This document shows, one piece after another, positions 6,453 to 12,798 of a stretch of 12,798 bases of DNA. Source of the DNA: CAIZGX01 sp044371535 (GTDB taxonomy: Bacteria; Bacteroidota; Bacteroidia; Flavobacteriales_D; Sanyastnellaceae); contig JBILTL010000057.1 of the NCBI GenBank assembly GCA_044371535.1, forward strand, positions 1-12,798. The letters run 5' to 3'. A program made the position numbers and the translations under genes. A model generated the notes under the pieces. That model was not told the origin of the DNA. It did not search any database and saw nothing but the letters and a program-made list of their open reading frames with translations. Position 1 is the first letter of the stretch. Each line of letters begins with the position of its first letter.

Positions 6453-7475
6453 TTAAGTTTCACTGAGTTCGCCAGCGATATTTTCCAAGAGCCCCTCTCG
6501 AAAACGCTCTCCCTGAAACCCTTGAGCCAGTAGGTACATACTCTTCGTGATAGCAGCTTCAAATGTCAAATCATAACCGAAAATAGCGCCTGCTTCAGCA
6601 AAGGCTTTTCCAGTTTTGTATAACCGTTCGTCCACTCTTCCTCGCTTGCATTGAGAAATATTAATGATTGAAACTCCTCGCGCAATTGCGTCTTTGAATA
6701 CATTTAAAAACTCATCATTCCTGGGCACATTGCCTGCGCCAAATGATTCAATGATACAAACTTTCATGTTTGGACGAGCCAATGCGTAGGCAATTGATGA
6801 AGGAAGAATTCCAGGATACAATTTCAAAACGCCAACGCCTTCAGTCATTTCTTTAACAAACTTCAATGCTTTATTCGGTCTAAAAAGAAGTTGTTCGTTG
6901 AAAATAATATGCGTTCCAATTGTTGCCAAGTTACCGAAATTAGGAGAGTCGAAAGCGTCAAAAATCTCAGTATTCGCCTTCCAGCTGCGGTTTCCGCGCA
7001 TGAGGCGCTCCCCGAAACAGATAGCAACTTCTTGAACCAAAGGCTCATTGTTTTTTCTTTTGGAAGCGATTTCGATAGCCGTAATAAAGTTCTCCCTTCC
7101 ATCAGTGCGCAATCTCCCTAATGGTAATTGTGATCCGGTAAGAATAATTGGCTTACTCAAACCCTGAATCATGAAACTTAAAGCAGAAGCGGTATAAGCC
7201 ATGGTGTCTGTGCCATGCAGTATTACAAACCCATCAAACTTTGAATATTGAGATTCAATTATTTCAACCAATTCCGTCCATACTGTTGGAGTGAGTTCGG
7301 CGCTATCTATGGGTGTTTTCAAGGAGATGCCCTCATAGTTAACATTGAGACCTTGTATTTCGGGCAAGTATTTATTGAGGTCTTTTAAGTCAAGTGGAAT
7401 AAGAGTTCCAGTTGCAGGATCTTCCCACATACCAATGGTTCCACCAGCGTAAAGAATAAGAATGTTTGCATTCAT
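6453..7475 (-). CDS. ansA: Type I L-asparaginase (cytoplasmic)
   Basis: This 340-residue enzyme hydrolyses asparagine to aspartate and ammonia. The first catalytic threonine is T13 in YAGGTIGM, and the second triad is in ILHGTDTMAYTAS (T89, D90) with K166 in SWKANTEIFDAF. GSQLPLGRLRTDGREN (about 114-129) is also typical. There is no signal peptide, so the cytoplasmic AnsA type fits better than periplasmic AnsB. The C-terminal domain includes CIIESFGAGNVPRNDEF and SQCKRGRVDERLYKTGKAFAEAGAIFGYD, as in bacterial type I enzymes. The start at 7475 puts MNANILILY directly before the catalytic motif. The gene is divergent from the DUF5606 gene across 87 bases. I see no full-consensus promoter on this strand, only a TAATTTTT-like box about 25 bases before the start. 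Confidence 0.96.
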   Translation of the reverse strand: MNANILILYAGGTIGMWEDPATGTLIPLDLKDLNKYLPEIQGLNVNYEGISLKTPIDSAELTPTVWTELVEIIESQYSKFDGFVILHGTDTMAYTASALSFMIQGLSKPIILTGSQLPLGRLRTDGRENFITAIEIASKRKNNEPLVQEVAICFGERLMRGNRSWKANTEIFDAFDSPNFGNLATIGTHIIFNEQLLFRPNKALKFVKEMTEGVGVLKLYPGILPSSIAYALARPNMKVCIIESFGAGNVPRNDEFLNVFKDAIARGVSIINISQCKRGRVDERLYKTGKAFAEAGAIFGYDLTFEAAITKSMYLLAQGFQGERFREGLLENIAGELSET

Positions 7476-7508
7476 GCGACCAAGTTAGAGAGAAAAATTA
7501 TACGAGTA

Positions 7509-7542
7509 ATTGATAATTTTCTATTCGAACTGATTAGATTTG
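7509..7542 (+). promoter_or_regulatory. Probable promoter for the DUF5606 gene
   Basis: TAGATTTG (7535-7542) matches the Bacteroidota -7 consensus TAnnTTTG exactly. ATTG at 7509-7512 is the nearest -33-like element, with a 22-base spacer slightly longer than the 19 seen elsewhere in this window. The leader is about 15-20 bases and ends in nine consecutive A residues just before GTATG. Confidence 0.55.
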
Positions 7543-7562
7543 CCTCCATTCAAAAAAAAAGT

Positions 7563-7997
7563 ATGGCAACAGAGTTGGAAAAAATTATTTCAGTATCCGG
7601 GAAATCTGGATTGTTTAAAGTGGTGTCAGCGGGCAAGGTTGCTGTAGTTGCAGAATCTTTGCTCGACGGAAAGCGCCAGCCTATCCTAAGCACCCAACGC
7701 GTAAGCACCTTAGCTGATATTAGCATGTTCACGTATGAGGAAGATGTTCCGTTGAAGCAAGTTCTTTCAAACATGAAGAATGTTTATGGAGAAGGAGAAG
7801 GACCTTCAAGCAATTTAACAGGAGCAGCTTTACGTGAAGAATTCAAAAAAGTGCTTCCCGACTTCGATGAAGATCGTGTTTATGACAGTGATATTAAAAA
7901 ATTATTTAGTTGGTACGGACTTTTAAAAAGTCGTGATATGCTTGATTTCGAGGCTTCTGAGGAAAGCAGCGAAGAAGAATCGGAAGAAAACGCATAA
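7563..7997 (+). CDS. DUF5606 family protein
   Basis: This 144-residue soluble protein has the pattern of the Bacteroidota DUF5606 family. A beta-rich N-terminal domain (about 5-60) contains LEKIISVSGKSGLFKVVS, VVAESLLDGKRQPILS and VSTLADISMFT. A DVPLKQVLSNM helix follows, then a helical C-terminal half (about 85-126) with REEFKKVLPDFDEDRVYDSDIKKLFSWY. The tail (130-144) is nearly all Glu and Ser. There is no signal peptide or membrane segment. The function of the family is not established. The N-terminal part could be a small nucleic-acid- or protein-binding barrel, but that is only a guess. No terminator is visible between its stop and tRNA-Val, 53 bases on, so read-through into the tRNA is possible. 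Confidence 0.85.
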   Translation: MATELEKIISVSGKSGLFKVVSAGKVAVVAESLLDGKRQPILSTQRVSTLADISMFTYEEDVPLKQVLSNMKNVYGEGEGPSSNLTGAALREEFKKVLPDFDEDRVYDSDIKKLFSWYGLLKSRDMLDFEASEESSEEESEENA

Positions 7998-8002
7998 TTT
8001 TT

Positions 8003-8033
8003 TTTGGAGAATCAAATTCACTTTATATATTTG
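8003..8033 (+). promoter_or_regulatory. Bacteroidota-type promoter for tRNA-Val
   Basis: TTTG (8003-8006), a 19-base spacer and TATATTTG (8026-8033) match TTTG-N19-TAnnTTTG at all defined positions. The mature tRNA begins 17 bases after the -7 box, leaving only a very short 5' leader. The -33 element lies in the T-run directly after the DUF5606 stop codon. Confidence 0.82.
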
Positions 8034-8050
8034 CACTCCTGAAAACGGAA

Positions 8051-8125
8051 GGGAGTTTAGCTCAGCTGGTTCAGAGCATCTGCCTTACAAGCAGAGGGTC
8101 ACTGGTTCGAACCCAGTAATTCCCA
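8051..8125 (+). tRNA. tRNA-Val (anticodon TAC)
   Basis: This is a complete cloverleaf. The acceptor stem is GGGAGTT with AATTCCC (one G-T pair), the D-arm is GCTC...GAGC, the anticodon stem is TCTGC/GCAGA around CTTACAA, and the T-arm contains GGTTCGAACCC. The anticodon is TAC, reading GTA and related valine codons. The discriminator is A, and CCA is not encoded (CTTC follows), unlike tRNA-Thr in this window. It has its own promoter and terminator and so looks like a single-gene unit. Confidence 0.97.
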
Positions 8126-8129
8126 CTTC

Positions 8130-8156
8130 AAAAGCCCTCATTAGAGGGCTTTTTTT
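8130..8156 (+). terminator. Rho-independent terminator after tRNA-Val
   Basis: AAAAGCCCTC, a 4-base loop ATTA and GAGGGCTTTT form a perfect 10-bp stem (8130-8139 with 8144-8153), continuing into TTT. It lies 4 bases after the tRNA. Read from the other strand, the same stem could also end TatD transcription, since it is followed by TTTTGAAG, though the T-tract is weaker there. Confidence 0.88.
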
Positions 8157-8180
8157 ATGTTCTTTAAATTGCTGCGAGAA

Positions 8181-8948
8181 TTATGACAAATTAAACAAAC
8201 GCTTGGCGTTTTCAGTCGTCAGTGCAGCTGTTTCGTCGAACGTTTTTCCAATCGATTTCGCAATGAATTCAACGGTATGCGCAATGAACGCGGGTTCGTT
8301 TCTCTTTCCTCGATTGGGAACAGGCGATAAAAATGGGGCATCGGTCTCAACAACGAGTTTCTCTAATGGAATTTTTTGAATGCTTCCATCTTGATTTTTC
8401 TTGTAGGTGGAAGTTCCGCCGATTCCGAAATAAAAATTATGGTATGAGGAGATTTTTTTTATCTCATTTTCATTTCCGGTAAAACAATGAAAAACACCTC
8501 GTAATTCAGGACTGTCGTGCTCATCGAGACACTCGAAGATTTCTTTGAAAGATTCACGCGCATGAATAATCAGGGGTAAATCGAATTCCTTTGCCCAATT
8601 GATTTGTTCGATAAACGATTTTTTCTGTAGATCAAGATTGTCTTGTTTCCAATGCAAGTCAATTCCCGTTTCGCCAATGCCAACAGGCTTTACAATAGGT
8701 ATGAGCGATTTCATTCTAGCAAGAACTTCTTCGTAATCGTCATTCACATCGCAAGGGTGCAAACCTATCATACTGTAGAAAAAACCAGGATAGTCTTTAC
8801 ACAGCGCGAGCATGGGTTCTATGCTGGCTTCGTCAATATTTGGAAGTAAAACTTTTCCAACTTCGAAGGACTTCGCGCGATCAACAACTTCGGCTAAATC
8901 CTCTTTGAAAACATCTAAATAAACGTGACTGTGCGTATCAATTATCAT
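8181..8948 (-). CDS. tatD: TatD-family metal-dependent hydrolase/DNase
   Basis: This 255-residue TIM-barrel amidohydrolase-fold protein has every TatD metal ligand: H6 and H8 in DTHSHVY, E93 in GIGETGIDLHW, H129 in PLIIHARES, H154 in GVFHCFTGN, and D203 in VETDAPFLSPVPNRGKRNEP. Characterised members are Mg-dependent 3'-5' exonucleases acting on DNA. Despite the name, they are not needed for Tat export. No signal peptide is present, so it is cytoplasmic. It is encoded divergently from the glycosyltransferase with only a short shared region, and its 3' end faces tRNA-Val. A consensus -7 box lies 4 bases before the ATG. Confidence 0.94.
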   Translation of the reverse strand: MIIDTHSHVYLDVFKEDLAEVVDRAKSFEVGKVLLPNIDEASIEPMLALCKDYPGFFYSMIGLHPCDVNDDYEEVLARMKSLIPIVKPVGIGETGIDLHWKQDNLDLQKKSFIEQINWAKEFDLPLIIHARESFKEIFECLDEHDSPELRGVFHCFTGNENEIKKISSYHNFYFGIGGTSTYKKNQDGSIQKIPLEKLVVETDAPFLSPVPNRGKRNEPAFIAHTVEFIAKSIGKTFDETAALTTENAKRLFNLS

Positions 8949-8952
8949 TTCG

Positions 8953-8960
8953 CAAAAGTA
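8953..8960 (-). promoter_or_regulatory. Possible -7 box for the TatD gene
   Basis: TACTTTTG on the minus strand is a perfect TAnnTTTG match, but no TTTG-like -33 element is seen 19-21 bases upstream. The box ends 4 bases before the ATG, implying a leaderless or nearly leaderless transcript if it is used. Confidence 0.4.
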
Positions 8961-8993
8961 GGGAGTTCCTTTTGAATGTATCTTGCAGCCGAA

Positions 8994-10004
8994 ATGAATT
9001 CTAGGGCGAAAATTTTAGTGATTCGATTCAGCAGTATCGGAGATATTGTTCTGACGTCTCCTGTTTATCGAATTCTGCAAGAACAACTGCCGCATGGTGC
9101 GGAAGTACATTTGCTTACTCAAAAGCGTTTCGCATTTGTTAACGAAGCAAATCCGTTCATTAATAAAATTTGGCCGGTCGAGAAAAGTGGGATGGAAGTT
9201 TTTAATGAATTGAAAGAAGAGAACTTCGATTACATCATAGATCTTCAAAATAGCCTGCGTTCACGAAGCATTCGCAAGAAATTGGGTGCTCTTTCATTTC
9301 ATGTGAATAAGCAAAATTTCCGCAAATGGATTCAAGTGAATCTTGGAGTTTGGAAAGGTCCAATTAAGCACATCGTAGATCGATATATCGATACACTCAA
9401 AACGTTTAATGTTCACAATGATGGCATAGGGTTGGAATACTTCATTCCGTCATCGACAAATTCAATTCAAGATTTACTTCCAAACGAATTTATTCAGGAA
9501 GGCTATACAGTAATCGCAGTGGGTGGAGCGCATGAAGGCAAGCGCTGGAGTGAAGAAAATTGGACGGAATTGTCTGAACGTTTTCATGAAGAGCGAATTG
9601 TTTGGATAGGAGGGAAGGAAGATGTAATTGAGCTGAAGCATTCGCCTAAGCATCTAGATTTAATTGGAAAATGTAGCGTTCACGAGAGCGCTCAGTTGAT
9701 TGAAAACGCTAAGGCTGTTATATGCGGAGACACCGGTATGATGCACATTGCGGCTGCATTCAAAAAAGATATTATTGGTTTATGGGGATGTACAACCCCT
9801 GATTTAGGAATGGGTGTGTATAGGCCGAAGCCGAAAGTTGGAGAGCACATGCACACTGCTTATTTGCAAGCGAAAAGAAAGGGAAGGCCCTGCTCGAAAT
9901 TAGGTAACCATTGCAAGTACGGAATGCATAACAAGTGCATCGATGTTATTCATGTAAAACATGTGGAAGAGGCTTTTAATAAAATGAAAAACAAATGGGA
10001 ATGA
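8994..10004 (+). CDS. Glycosyltransferase family 9 (heptosyltransferase-like)
   Basis: This protein of about 336 residues has a GT-B fold. The N-terminal Rossmann half opens with KILVIRFSSIGDIVLTSPV, where the SIGD aspartate is conserved in WaaC/WaaF-type enzymes. The C-terminal donor half contains VIAVGGAHEGKRWSEENW and the family signature CGDTGMMHIAAAF (about 244-256). The 3' end has a Cys cluster, GRPCSKLGNHCKYG. The family transfers ADP-heptose or a related sugar to lipopolysaccharide core at the inner membrane; the exact sugar and acceptor cannot be told here. An ATG at 8976 is in frame and would add MYLAAE; I prefer 8994 because the family begins just before KILVIRF. The stop overlaps the following thioesterase start, so translation is probably coupled. 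Confidence 0.9.
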   Translation: MNSRAKILVIRFSSIGDIVLTSPVYRILQEQLPHGAEVHLLTQKRFAFVNEANPFINKIWPVEKSGMEVFNELKEENFDYIIDLQNSLRSRSIRKKLGALSFHVNKQNFRKWIQVNLGVWKGPIKHIVDRYIDTLKTFNVHNDGIGLEYFIPSSTNSIQDLLPNEFIQEGYTVIAVGGAHEGKRWSEENWTELSERFHEERIVWIGGKEDVIELKHSPKHLDLIGKCSVHESAQLIENAKAVICGDTGMMHIAAAFKKDIIGLWGCTTPDLGMGVYRPKPKVGEHMHTAYLQAKRKGRPCSKLGNHCKYGMHNKCIDVIHVKHVEEAFNKMKNKWE

Positions 10005-10510
10005 AACAAGTATCTGCGAAGGAAACATTGACGATTGCGACGCACATCGTTCTTCCTGAAAATACGAATACGCTTGGAAACCTTATGGGTGGACAGCTTT
10101 TGAATTGGTTGGACGTTGCTTCAGCGATTTCAGCACATCGCTTATGCAAGCGCGTGGTTGTTACAGCAGCGGTGAACAACGTTTCTTTTCAACATCCGAT
10201 CAAGTTGGGAGATATTGTTGTTATTGAAGCCAAAGTATCAAGAAGTTTTTCTACTTCCATGGAAGTGTTTATGGATATTTATGTTGAACATCATACCACT
10301 GGTGAGATGATTAAATGCAACGAAGCTATTTATACGTTCGTTGCCGTTGACCAAATGGGAAGTCCGATTCATGTTCCTGAATTAATGCCTGAAACGAAAG
10401 AGGAAAAGAATCGCTTTGAAGGCGCTTTAAGAAGAAGACAACTTCGATTGATTTTAGCAGGAAAAATGAAGCCCGAAGAAGCCACTGAACTCAAAGCCTT
10501 GTTTGTGTAA
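9995..10510 (+). CDS. Hotdog-fold acyl-CoA thioesterase (YciA/ACOT type)
   Basis: The 171-residue single-hotdog protein hydrolyses acyl-CoA to free acid and CoA. The family signature lies at about residues 20-40: LPENTNTLGNLMGGQLLNWL then D40, with N25 and D40 at the active-site positions. AVNNVSFQHPIKLGDIVVIEA (strand pair) and EAIYTFVAVD follow. The C-terminal 40 residues are a charged helix (KEEKNRFEGALRRRQLR). ATG 9995 and ATG 10001 are both possible; the latter gives the classic ATGA overlap with the glycosyltransferase stop. Its own stop overlaps the next start as TAATG. The gene thus sits in a tightly coupled three-gene run, although no direct biochemical link to the neighbours is evident. 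Confidence 0.92.
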   Translation: MGMKQVSAKETLTIATHIVLPENTNTLGNLMGGQLLNWLDVASAISAHRLCKRVVVTAAVNNVSFQHPIKLGDIVVIEAKVSRSFSTSMEVFMDIYVEHHTTGEMIKCNEAIYTFVAVDQMGSPIHVPELMPETKEEKNRFEGALRRRQLRLILAGKMKPEEATELKALFV

Positions 10511-11049
10511 TGGATACGGTTAAAGCACTTCATATCATCTTCGTAGTGACCTGGTTCGCAGGGTTGTTTTATATCTTCAGACTTTTCGTTTATCACGCGG
10601 AAGCGCAAGAAACGAAAGAAGAATTGGAGCGCGAGATTTTAATTAAGCAATATAAAATCATGGAGTGGCGCTTGTGGTACATTATCACTTGGCCAAGCGC
10701 AATACTAACATTGATCTGGGGTGTTTGGTTGCTGTATTTTAACCCAGGTTATCTTACGCAACCGTGGATGTTATTGAAACTATTCTTTGTTGTTTGCCTT
10801 TTTGCTTATCAAATTTTAGGACAACGAATATTTAAAAATCTGTACGAAGACCGCAAGACCTACAAGGCATATCACATGAGAATGTTGAATGAAGTGAGCA
10901 CCTTGGTTTTAATCGCAGTAGTTTTCTTGGTTGTTCGAAAAGATGAGTTAAGCTGGGTGTGGGGAGTGTTAAGTATAATTGGAATAGGCCTGATTCTGAC
11001 GTGTGCTGTTCGCGCTTATGCGAACTACAGGAAACGATTCAACTCATAA
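10510..11049 (+). CDS. hemJ: HemJ/CopD-like integral membrane protein, probable protoporphyrinogen IX oxidase
   Basis: This 179-residue inner-membrane protein has four to five hydrophobic segments, at about residues 6-26, 58-77, 88-103, 129-142 and 149-168. The start KALHIIFVVTWFAGLFYIFR with LFVYHAEA is the hallmark of the HemJ (UPF0093) family, including H8, R24 and H29. A conserved WMLLKL lysine (K90) lies in the third segment. HemJ oxidises protoporphyrinogen IX in heme synthesis in bacteria without HemG or HemY. Many such proteins are annotated only as CopD family, so the enzymatic role is inferred from these conserved positions. The fifth C-terminal segment makes it slightly longer than short HemJ forms. 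It overlaps the thioesterase stop by one base. Confidence 0.82.
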   Translation: MDTVKALHIIFVVTWFAGLFYIFRLFVYHAEAQETKEELEREILIKQYKIMEWRLWYIITWPSAILTLIWGVWLLYFNPGYLTQPWMLLKLFFVVCLFAYQILGQRIFKNLYEDRKTYKAYHMRMLNEVSTLVLIAVVFLVVRKDELSWVWGVLSIIGIGLILTCAVRAYANYRKRFNS

Positions 11050-11094
11050 TCGCACAAAAAGTATTTTCATACCTTTATAAAAAATCAAACGGAA

Positions 11095-11643
11095 ATGTCA
11101 CGATTATTCTTTCTATTGTTCATTGCATTTCAAGCATTAACACTTGGTTCTTCTGCTCAGAAAAAGAGCTTGCCTGTGTGGTTAGCTGCTGAAAAGAAAA
11201 ATGATAAATTGGTTTATGTTAATGGGGTTACAATAGCCAATGATACTGATGCTGAAATGCCAACCCGTATTACGGTTGAATTAATTGGAAGTGAATCTAA
11301 GAAAGCTACCTTCGATACGTTCAGCGATAGAGGGAATTTTGAATTTTACTTGCGCCCCAATGCGCTTTATCACATCTCTTTTGAAAAGGACGGATACCTT
11401 ACTAAGATGTTAGAAGTGGTAACGGACAACATCCCTTATAAAGATTGGAAAATTGGGTTTATTTTGGAGCTTCAAGTCTCAATGGAACTGTCTGTCGAAG
11501 GCTTCAGTCAAGAGCTTCAGTCTAACCCTTATGCACGTTGCATGTACAGTGCGAAAACAAGAAAAATTGAATTCGATAAGACCTTTTCAAAAGAGTCGAA
11601 AGCTGCTTGGGAGAAGGAACGGAATCGTTGTTTGAAGAAATAA
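11095..11643 (+). CDS. Secreted protein of unknown function
   Basis: I do not recognise a named family with certainty. The 182-residue product has a clear signal peptide (MSRLFFLLFIAFQALTLGSS, then AQ). After it comes a region of about 85 residues (35-120) that looks like a small beta-sandwich: VNGVTIANDTDAEMP, RITVELIG, DRGNFEFYLRPNALYHISFE, KDGYLTKMLEV. Such carboxypeptidase-regulatory-like segments are common in Bacteroidota envelope proteins. The C-terminal 45 residues are charged and hold two cysteines (NPYARCMY and NRCLKK) that might form a disulphide. The gap to hemJ is 45 bases and contains TACCTTTA, one base from the -7 consensus, but no matching -33 element. It may be read from the upstream genes. 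A hairpin terminator follows directly. Confidence 0.85.
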   Translation: MSRLFFLLFIAFQALTLGSSAQKKSLPVWLAAEKKNDKLVYVNGVTIANDTDAEMPTRITVELIGSESKKATFDTFSDRGNFEFYLRPNALYHISFEKDGYLTKMLEVVTDNIPYKDWKIGFILELQVSMELSVEGFSQELQSNPYARCMYSAKTRKIEFDKTFSKESKAAWEKERNRCLKK

Positions 11644-11645
11644 TT

Positions 11646-12584
11646 CTAAAGGGCGTAATGCCCTTTTATTTTTTCAAATAGAACGTAGGATAGTTTGAAG
11701 TAACTCTCGGTTGTCCAACCCGCTACGTGCGGTGAAAGCAAAACATTGGAATAGGTGAGAAGCTTTTCGAAAAGGGGATTGTCATGCAACCCCTCCAACG
11801 AAGATTTTTCAAAAGGAAGTACATCTAATGCTGCATGCGAAACAATTCCGGAATCAAGCGCGTTCATCAGATCTAACGCATTTACATGACCTCCACGCGA
11901 AGTGTTAATGAACACTATCTTCTTTTTGAATGAATTGAAAAATGCCGCGTTAGCGTATTCTTTTGTTTCGTCACTCAAGGGCAAGTGTAGACTAACGATG
12001 TCGGCATTGTCATATATTTCTTGAAGTGAAACACGTTTAGCCAATGAACCGAATGATTGTTCGGTATACTTGTCAAACTCAATAACAGAGGCTTCGAATC
12101 CAGAAAGTTTTTTAGCAACGCTTTGGCCCATGTGTCCGAAGCCAATGAGCGCAATGGTTTTTCCCTTGATCTCAAAACCGCGATGTTCTTCGCGAAGCCA
12201 TTCTTTTCTTCGAACACTTGCGTTCGCTAAATGTAAATTATTGGCTAATCCGAGAAGCATTCCAATCACATGCTCACCAACGGAATCGCTGTTTCCTTCC
12301 GGAGAAGAAAAAACGTTAACGTTGTGTTTTGCGCAACTTTCAAGATCAATGATTTCCAAGCCAGAACCGCTGCGCGCAATGAATTCCAAATTTGTTCCAG
12401 CTTGAATAAGCGTATCGTCGAAAGAAATTCGGCTTCGCAGAACAACACCGTTGTAATCTGAAATACATTTCAAAAGTTCGCTGTATGAAATGCTGTAATT
12501 GAACTCACATTCAAAACCTAATTCGGTGAGTTTTTCAGCAAGGACAGGATGAACGGTTTCTAAGAATAAGATTCTTTTTCCCAT
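11646..12584 (-). CDS. D-2-hydroxyacid dehydrogenase (phosphoglycerate dehydrogenase-like, no ACT domain)
   Basis: This 312-residue cytoplasmic NAD-dependent enzyme of the D-isomer-specific 2-hydroxyacid dehydrogenase family has its nucleotide-binding motif in KTIALIGFGHMGQSVAKKL (G148, G150, G153), followed by an acidic residue (D171) suited to NAD. The catalytic trio is R230 in INTSRGGHVN, E259 in ALDVLPFE and H286 in SPHVAGWTTES. The substrate-side segment ARSGSGLEIID (70-80) resembles SerA-type enzymes. The length excludes a C-terminal ACT regulatory domain, so serine feedback through that domain is not expected. 3-phosphoglycerate is one candidate substrate but not proven. The start overlaps the upstream mgtE stop (TAATG), implying coupled translation. 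Two bases separate its stop from the opposing gene. Confidence 0.93.
   Translation of the reverse strand: MGKRILFLETVHPVLAEKLTELGFECEFNYSISYSELLKCISDYNGVVLRSRISFDDTLIQAGTNLEFIARSGSGLEIIDLESCAKHNVNVFSSPEGNSDSVGEHVIGMLLGLANNLHLANASVRRKEWLREEHRGFEIKGKTIALIGFGHMGQSVAKKLSGFEASVIEFDKYTEQSFGSLAKRVSLQEIYDNADIVSLHLPLSDETKEYANAAFFNSFKKKIVFINTSRGGHVNALDLMNALDSGIVSHAALDVLPFEKSSLEGLHDNPLFEKLLTYSNVLLSPHVAGWTTESYFKLSYVLFEKIKGHYAL
11648..11674 (+). terminator. Rho-independent terminator of the glycosyltransferase-to-secreted-protein run
   Basis: AAAGGGC, a 5-base loop GTAAT and GCCCTTT form a 7-bp stem (11648-11654 with 11660-11666). TTATTTTTT follows from 11666. It starts 4 bases after the plus-strand stop and lies entirely inside the last codons of the opposing dehydrogenase gene, up to the first base of its stop codon. 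Confidence 0.8.
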
Positions 12585-12798
12585 TAGAATAAACTATAGG
12601 GTAATGAAGTGAAATGAGTGAGGAAGTAGTGTCCTACACTGAAATAAATAATTAGTCCAACAATATCATTCGCCGTTGTAACGAATGGTCCTGTAGCCAA
12701 GGCTGGGTCTATTTTTAATTTGTCGAGCATAAGAGGGAAGAAGGTTCCACTGATACTTGCGAAAATGATCACGCAGAAGAGGGCTAGGGATACTGTGA
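12584..12798 (-). CDS. mgtE: Magnesium transporter MgtE, C-terminal fragment (cut by window edge)
   Basis: This is the last 71 codons of a membrane protein whose 5' part lies beyond the right edge; the frame is open through base 12798. Two hydrophobic stretches surround the highly conserved MgtE segment, here KLKIDPALATGPFVTTANDI followed by VGLIIYFSVG. The PFVTT..D segment is in the C-terminal transmembrane domain that forms the Mg2+ pore, and D in TTANDI corresponds to the pore-lining acidic position in this family. Cytoplasmic N and CBS domains should lie outside the window. The product would be an inner-membrane Mg2+ channel/transporter gated by cell Mg2+. Its stop overlaps the dehydrogenase start by one base. 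Confidence 0.93.
   Translation of the reverse strand, partial: TVSLALFCVIIFASISGTFFPLMLDKLKIDPALATGPFVTTANDIVGLIIYFSVGHYFLTHFTSLPYSLF

Noticed and set aside
1..12798. Search for CRISPR arrays, IS ends, phage genes, toxin-antitoxin pairs and defence genes
   Set aside because: No direct-repeat arrays, transposase-like frames or paired small toxin genes were seen; the XerC-like gene sits in its usual housekeeping place and is not evidence of an integrated element.

Overview
The window reads as ordinary chromosomal DNA of a member of the Bacteroidota, most likely a flavobacterium-like lineage. Four things point there. One large secreted protein ends in a gliding-motility/T9SS type B C-terminal domain. 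Several promoters fit the Bacteroidota -33/-7 pattern TTTG-N19-TAnnTTTG exactly. Start codons generally lack Shine-Dalgarno sequences. A DUF5606 protein and short HPF/XerC/S21 proteins of Bacteroidota type are present. The genus cannot be fixed from this sequence. No phage, IS element, CRISPR array or obvious island is visible.

Layout. At the left end, on the minus strand, tRNA-Thr(TGT), hpf, xerC and rpsU form a translation-related block. It is punctuated by two good terminator hairpins and two consensus promoters. In Bacteroidota this block usually sits beside tuf/secE/nusG, which would lie left of base 1 (recalled context, not visible here). Continuing on the minus strand are an acyl-CoA dehydrogenase, apt (adenine salvage) and a membrane-anchored helix-hairpin-helix protein; transcription would run HhH protein, then apt, then the dehydrogenase. 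Then come a 744-residue secreted L-type lectin/Ig-repeat/T9SS protein and type I L-asparaginase (ansA).

The middle is a divergent region at about 7476-7562. To its right are a plus-strand DUF5606 gene and tRNA-Val(TAC) with its own promoter and terminator. A minus-strand TatD-family nuclease/hydrolase follows. Only a few tens of bases separate it from a plus-strand run of tightly coupled genes: a family 9 glycosyltransferase (heptosyltransferase type), a hotdog acyl-CoA thioesterase, a HemJ/CopD-like membrane protein and a small secreted protein of unknown function. This run meets, tail to tail, a minus-strand D-2-hydroxyacid dehydrogenase that overlaps the end of an MgtE-type magnesium transporter cut by the window edge.

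Working together: most genes are housekeeping (translation factors and tRNAs, salvage, amino-acid metabolism, envelope sugar transfer, heme synthesis). I found no strong candidate for a new defence or mobile system. The points worth a second look are regulatory and architectural. They are a promoter abutting a terminator hairpin, an xerC reading frame whose first ATG lies in the preceding gene's terminator, a terminator built from the last codons of the opposing gene, start-proximal -7 boxes suggesting near-leaderless mRNAs, and the six-repeat lectin adhesin.
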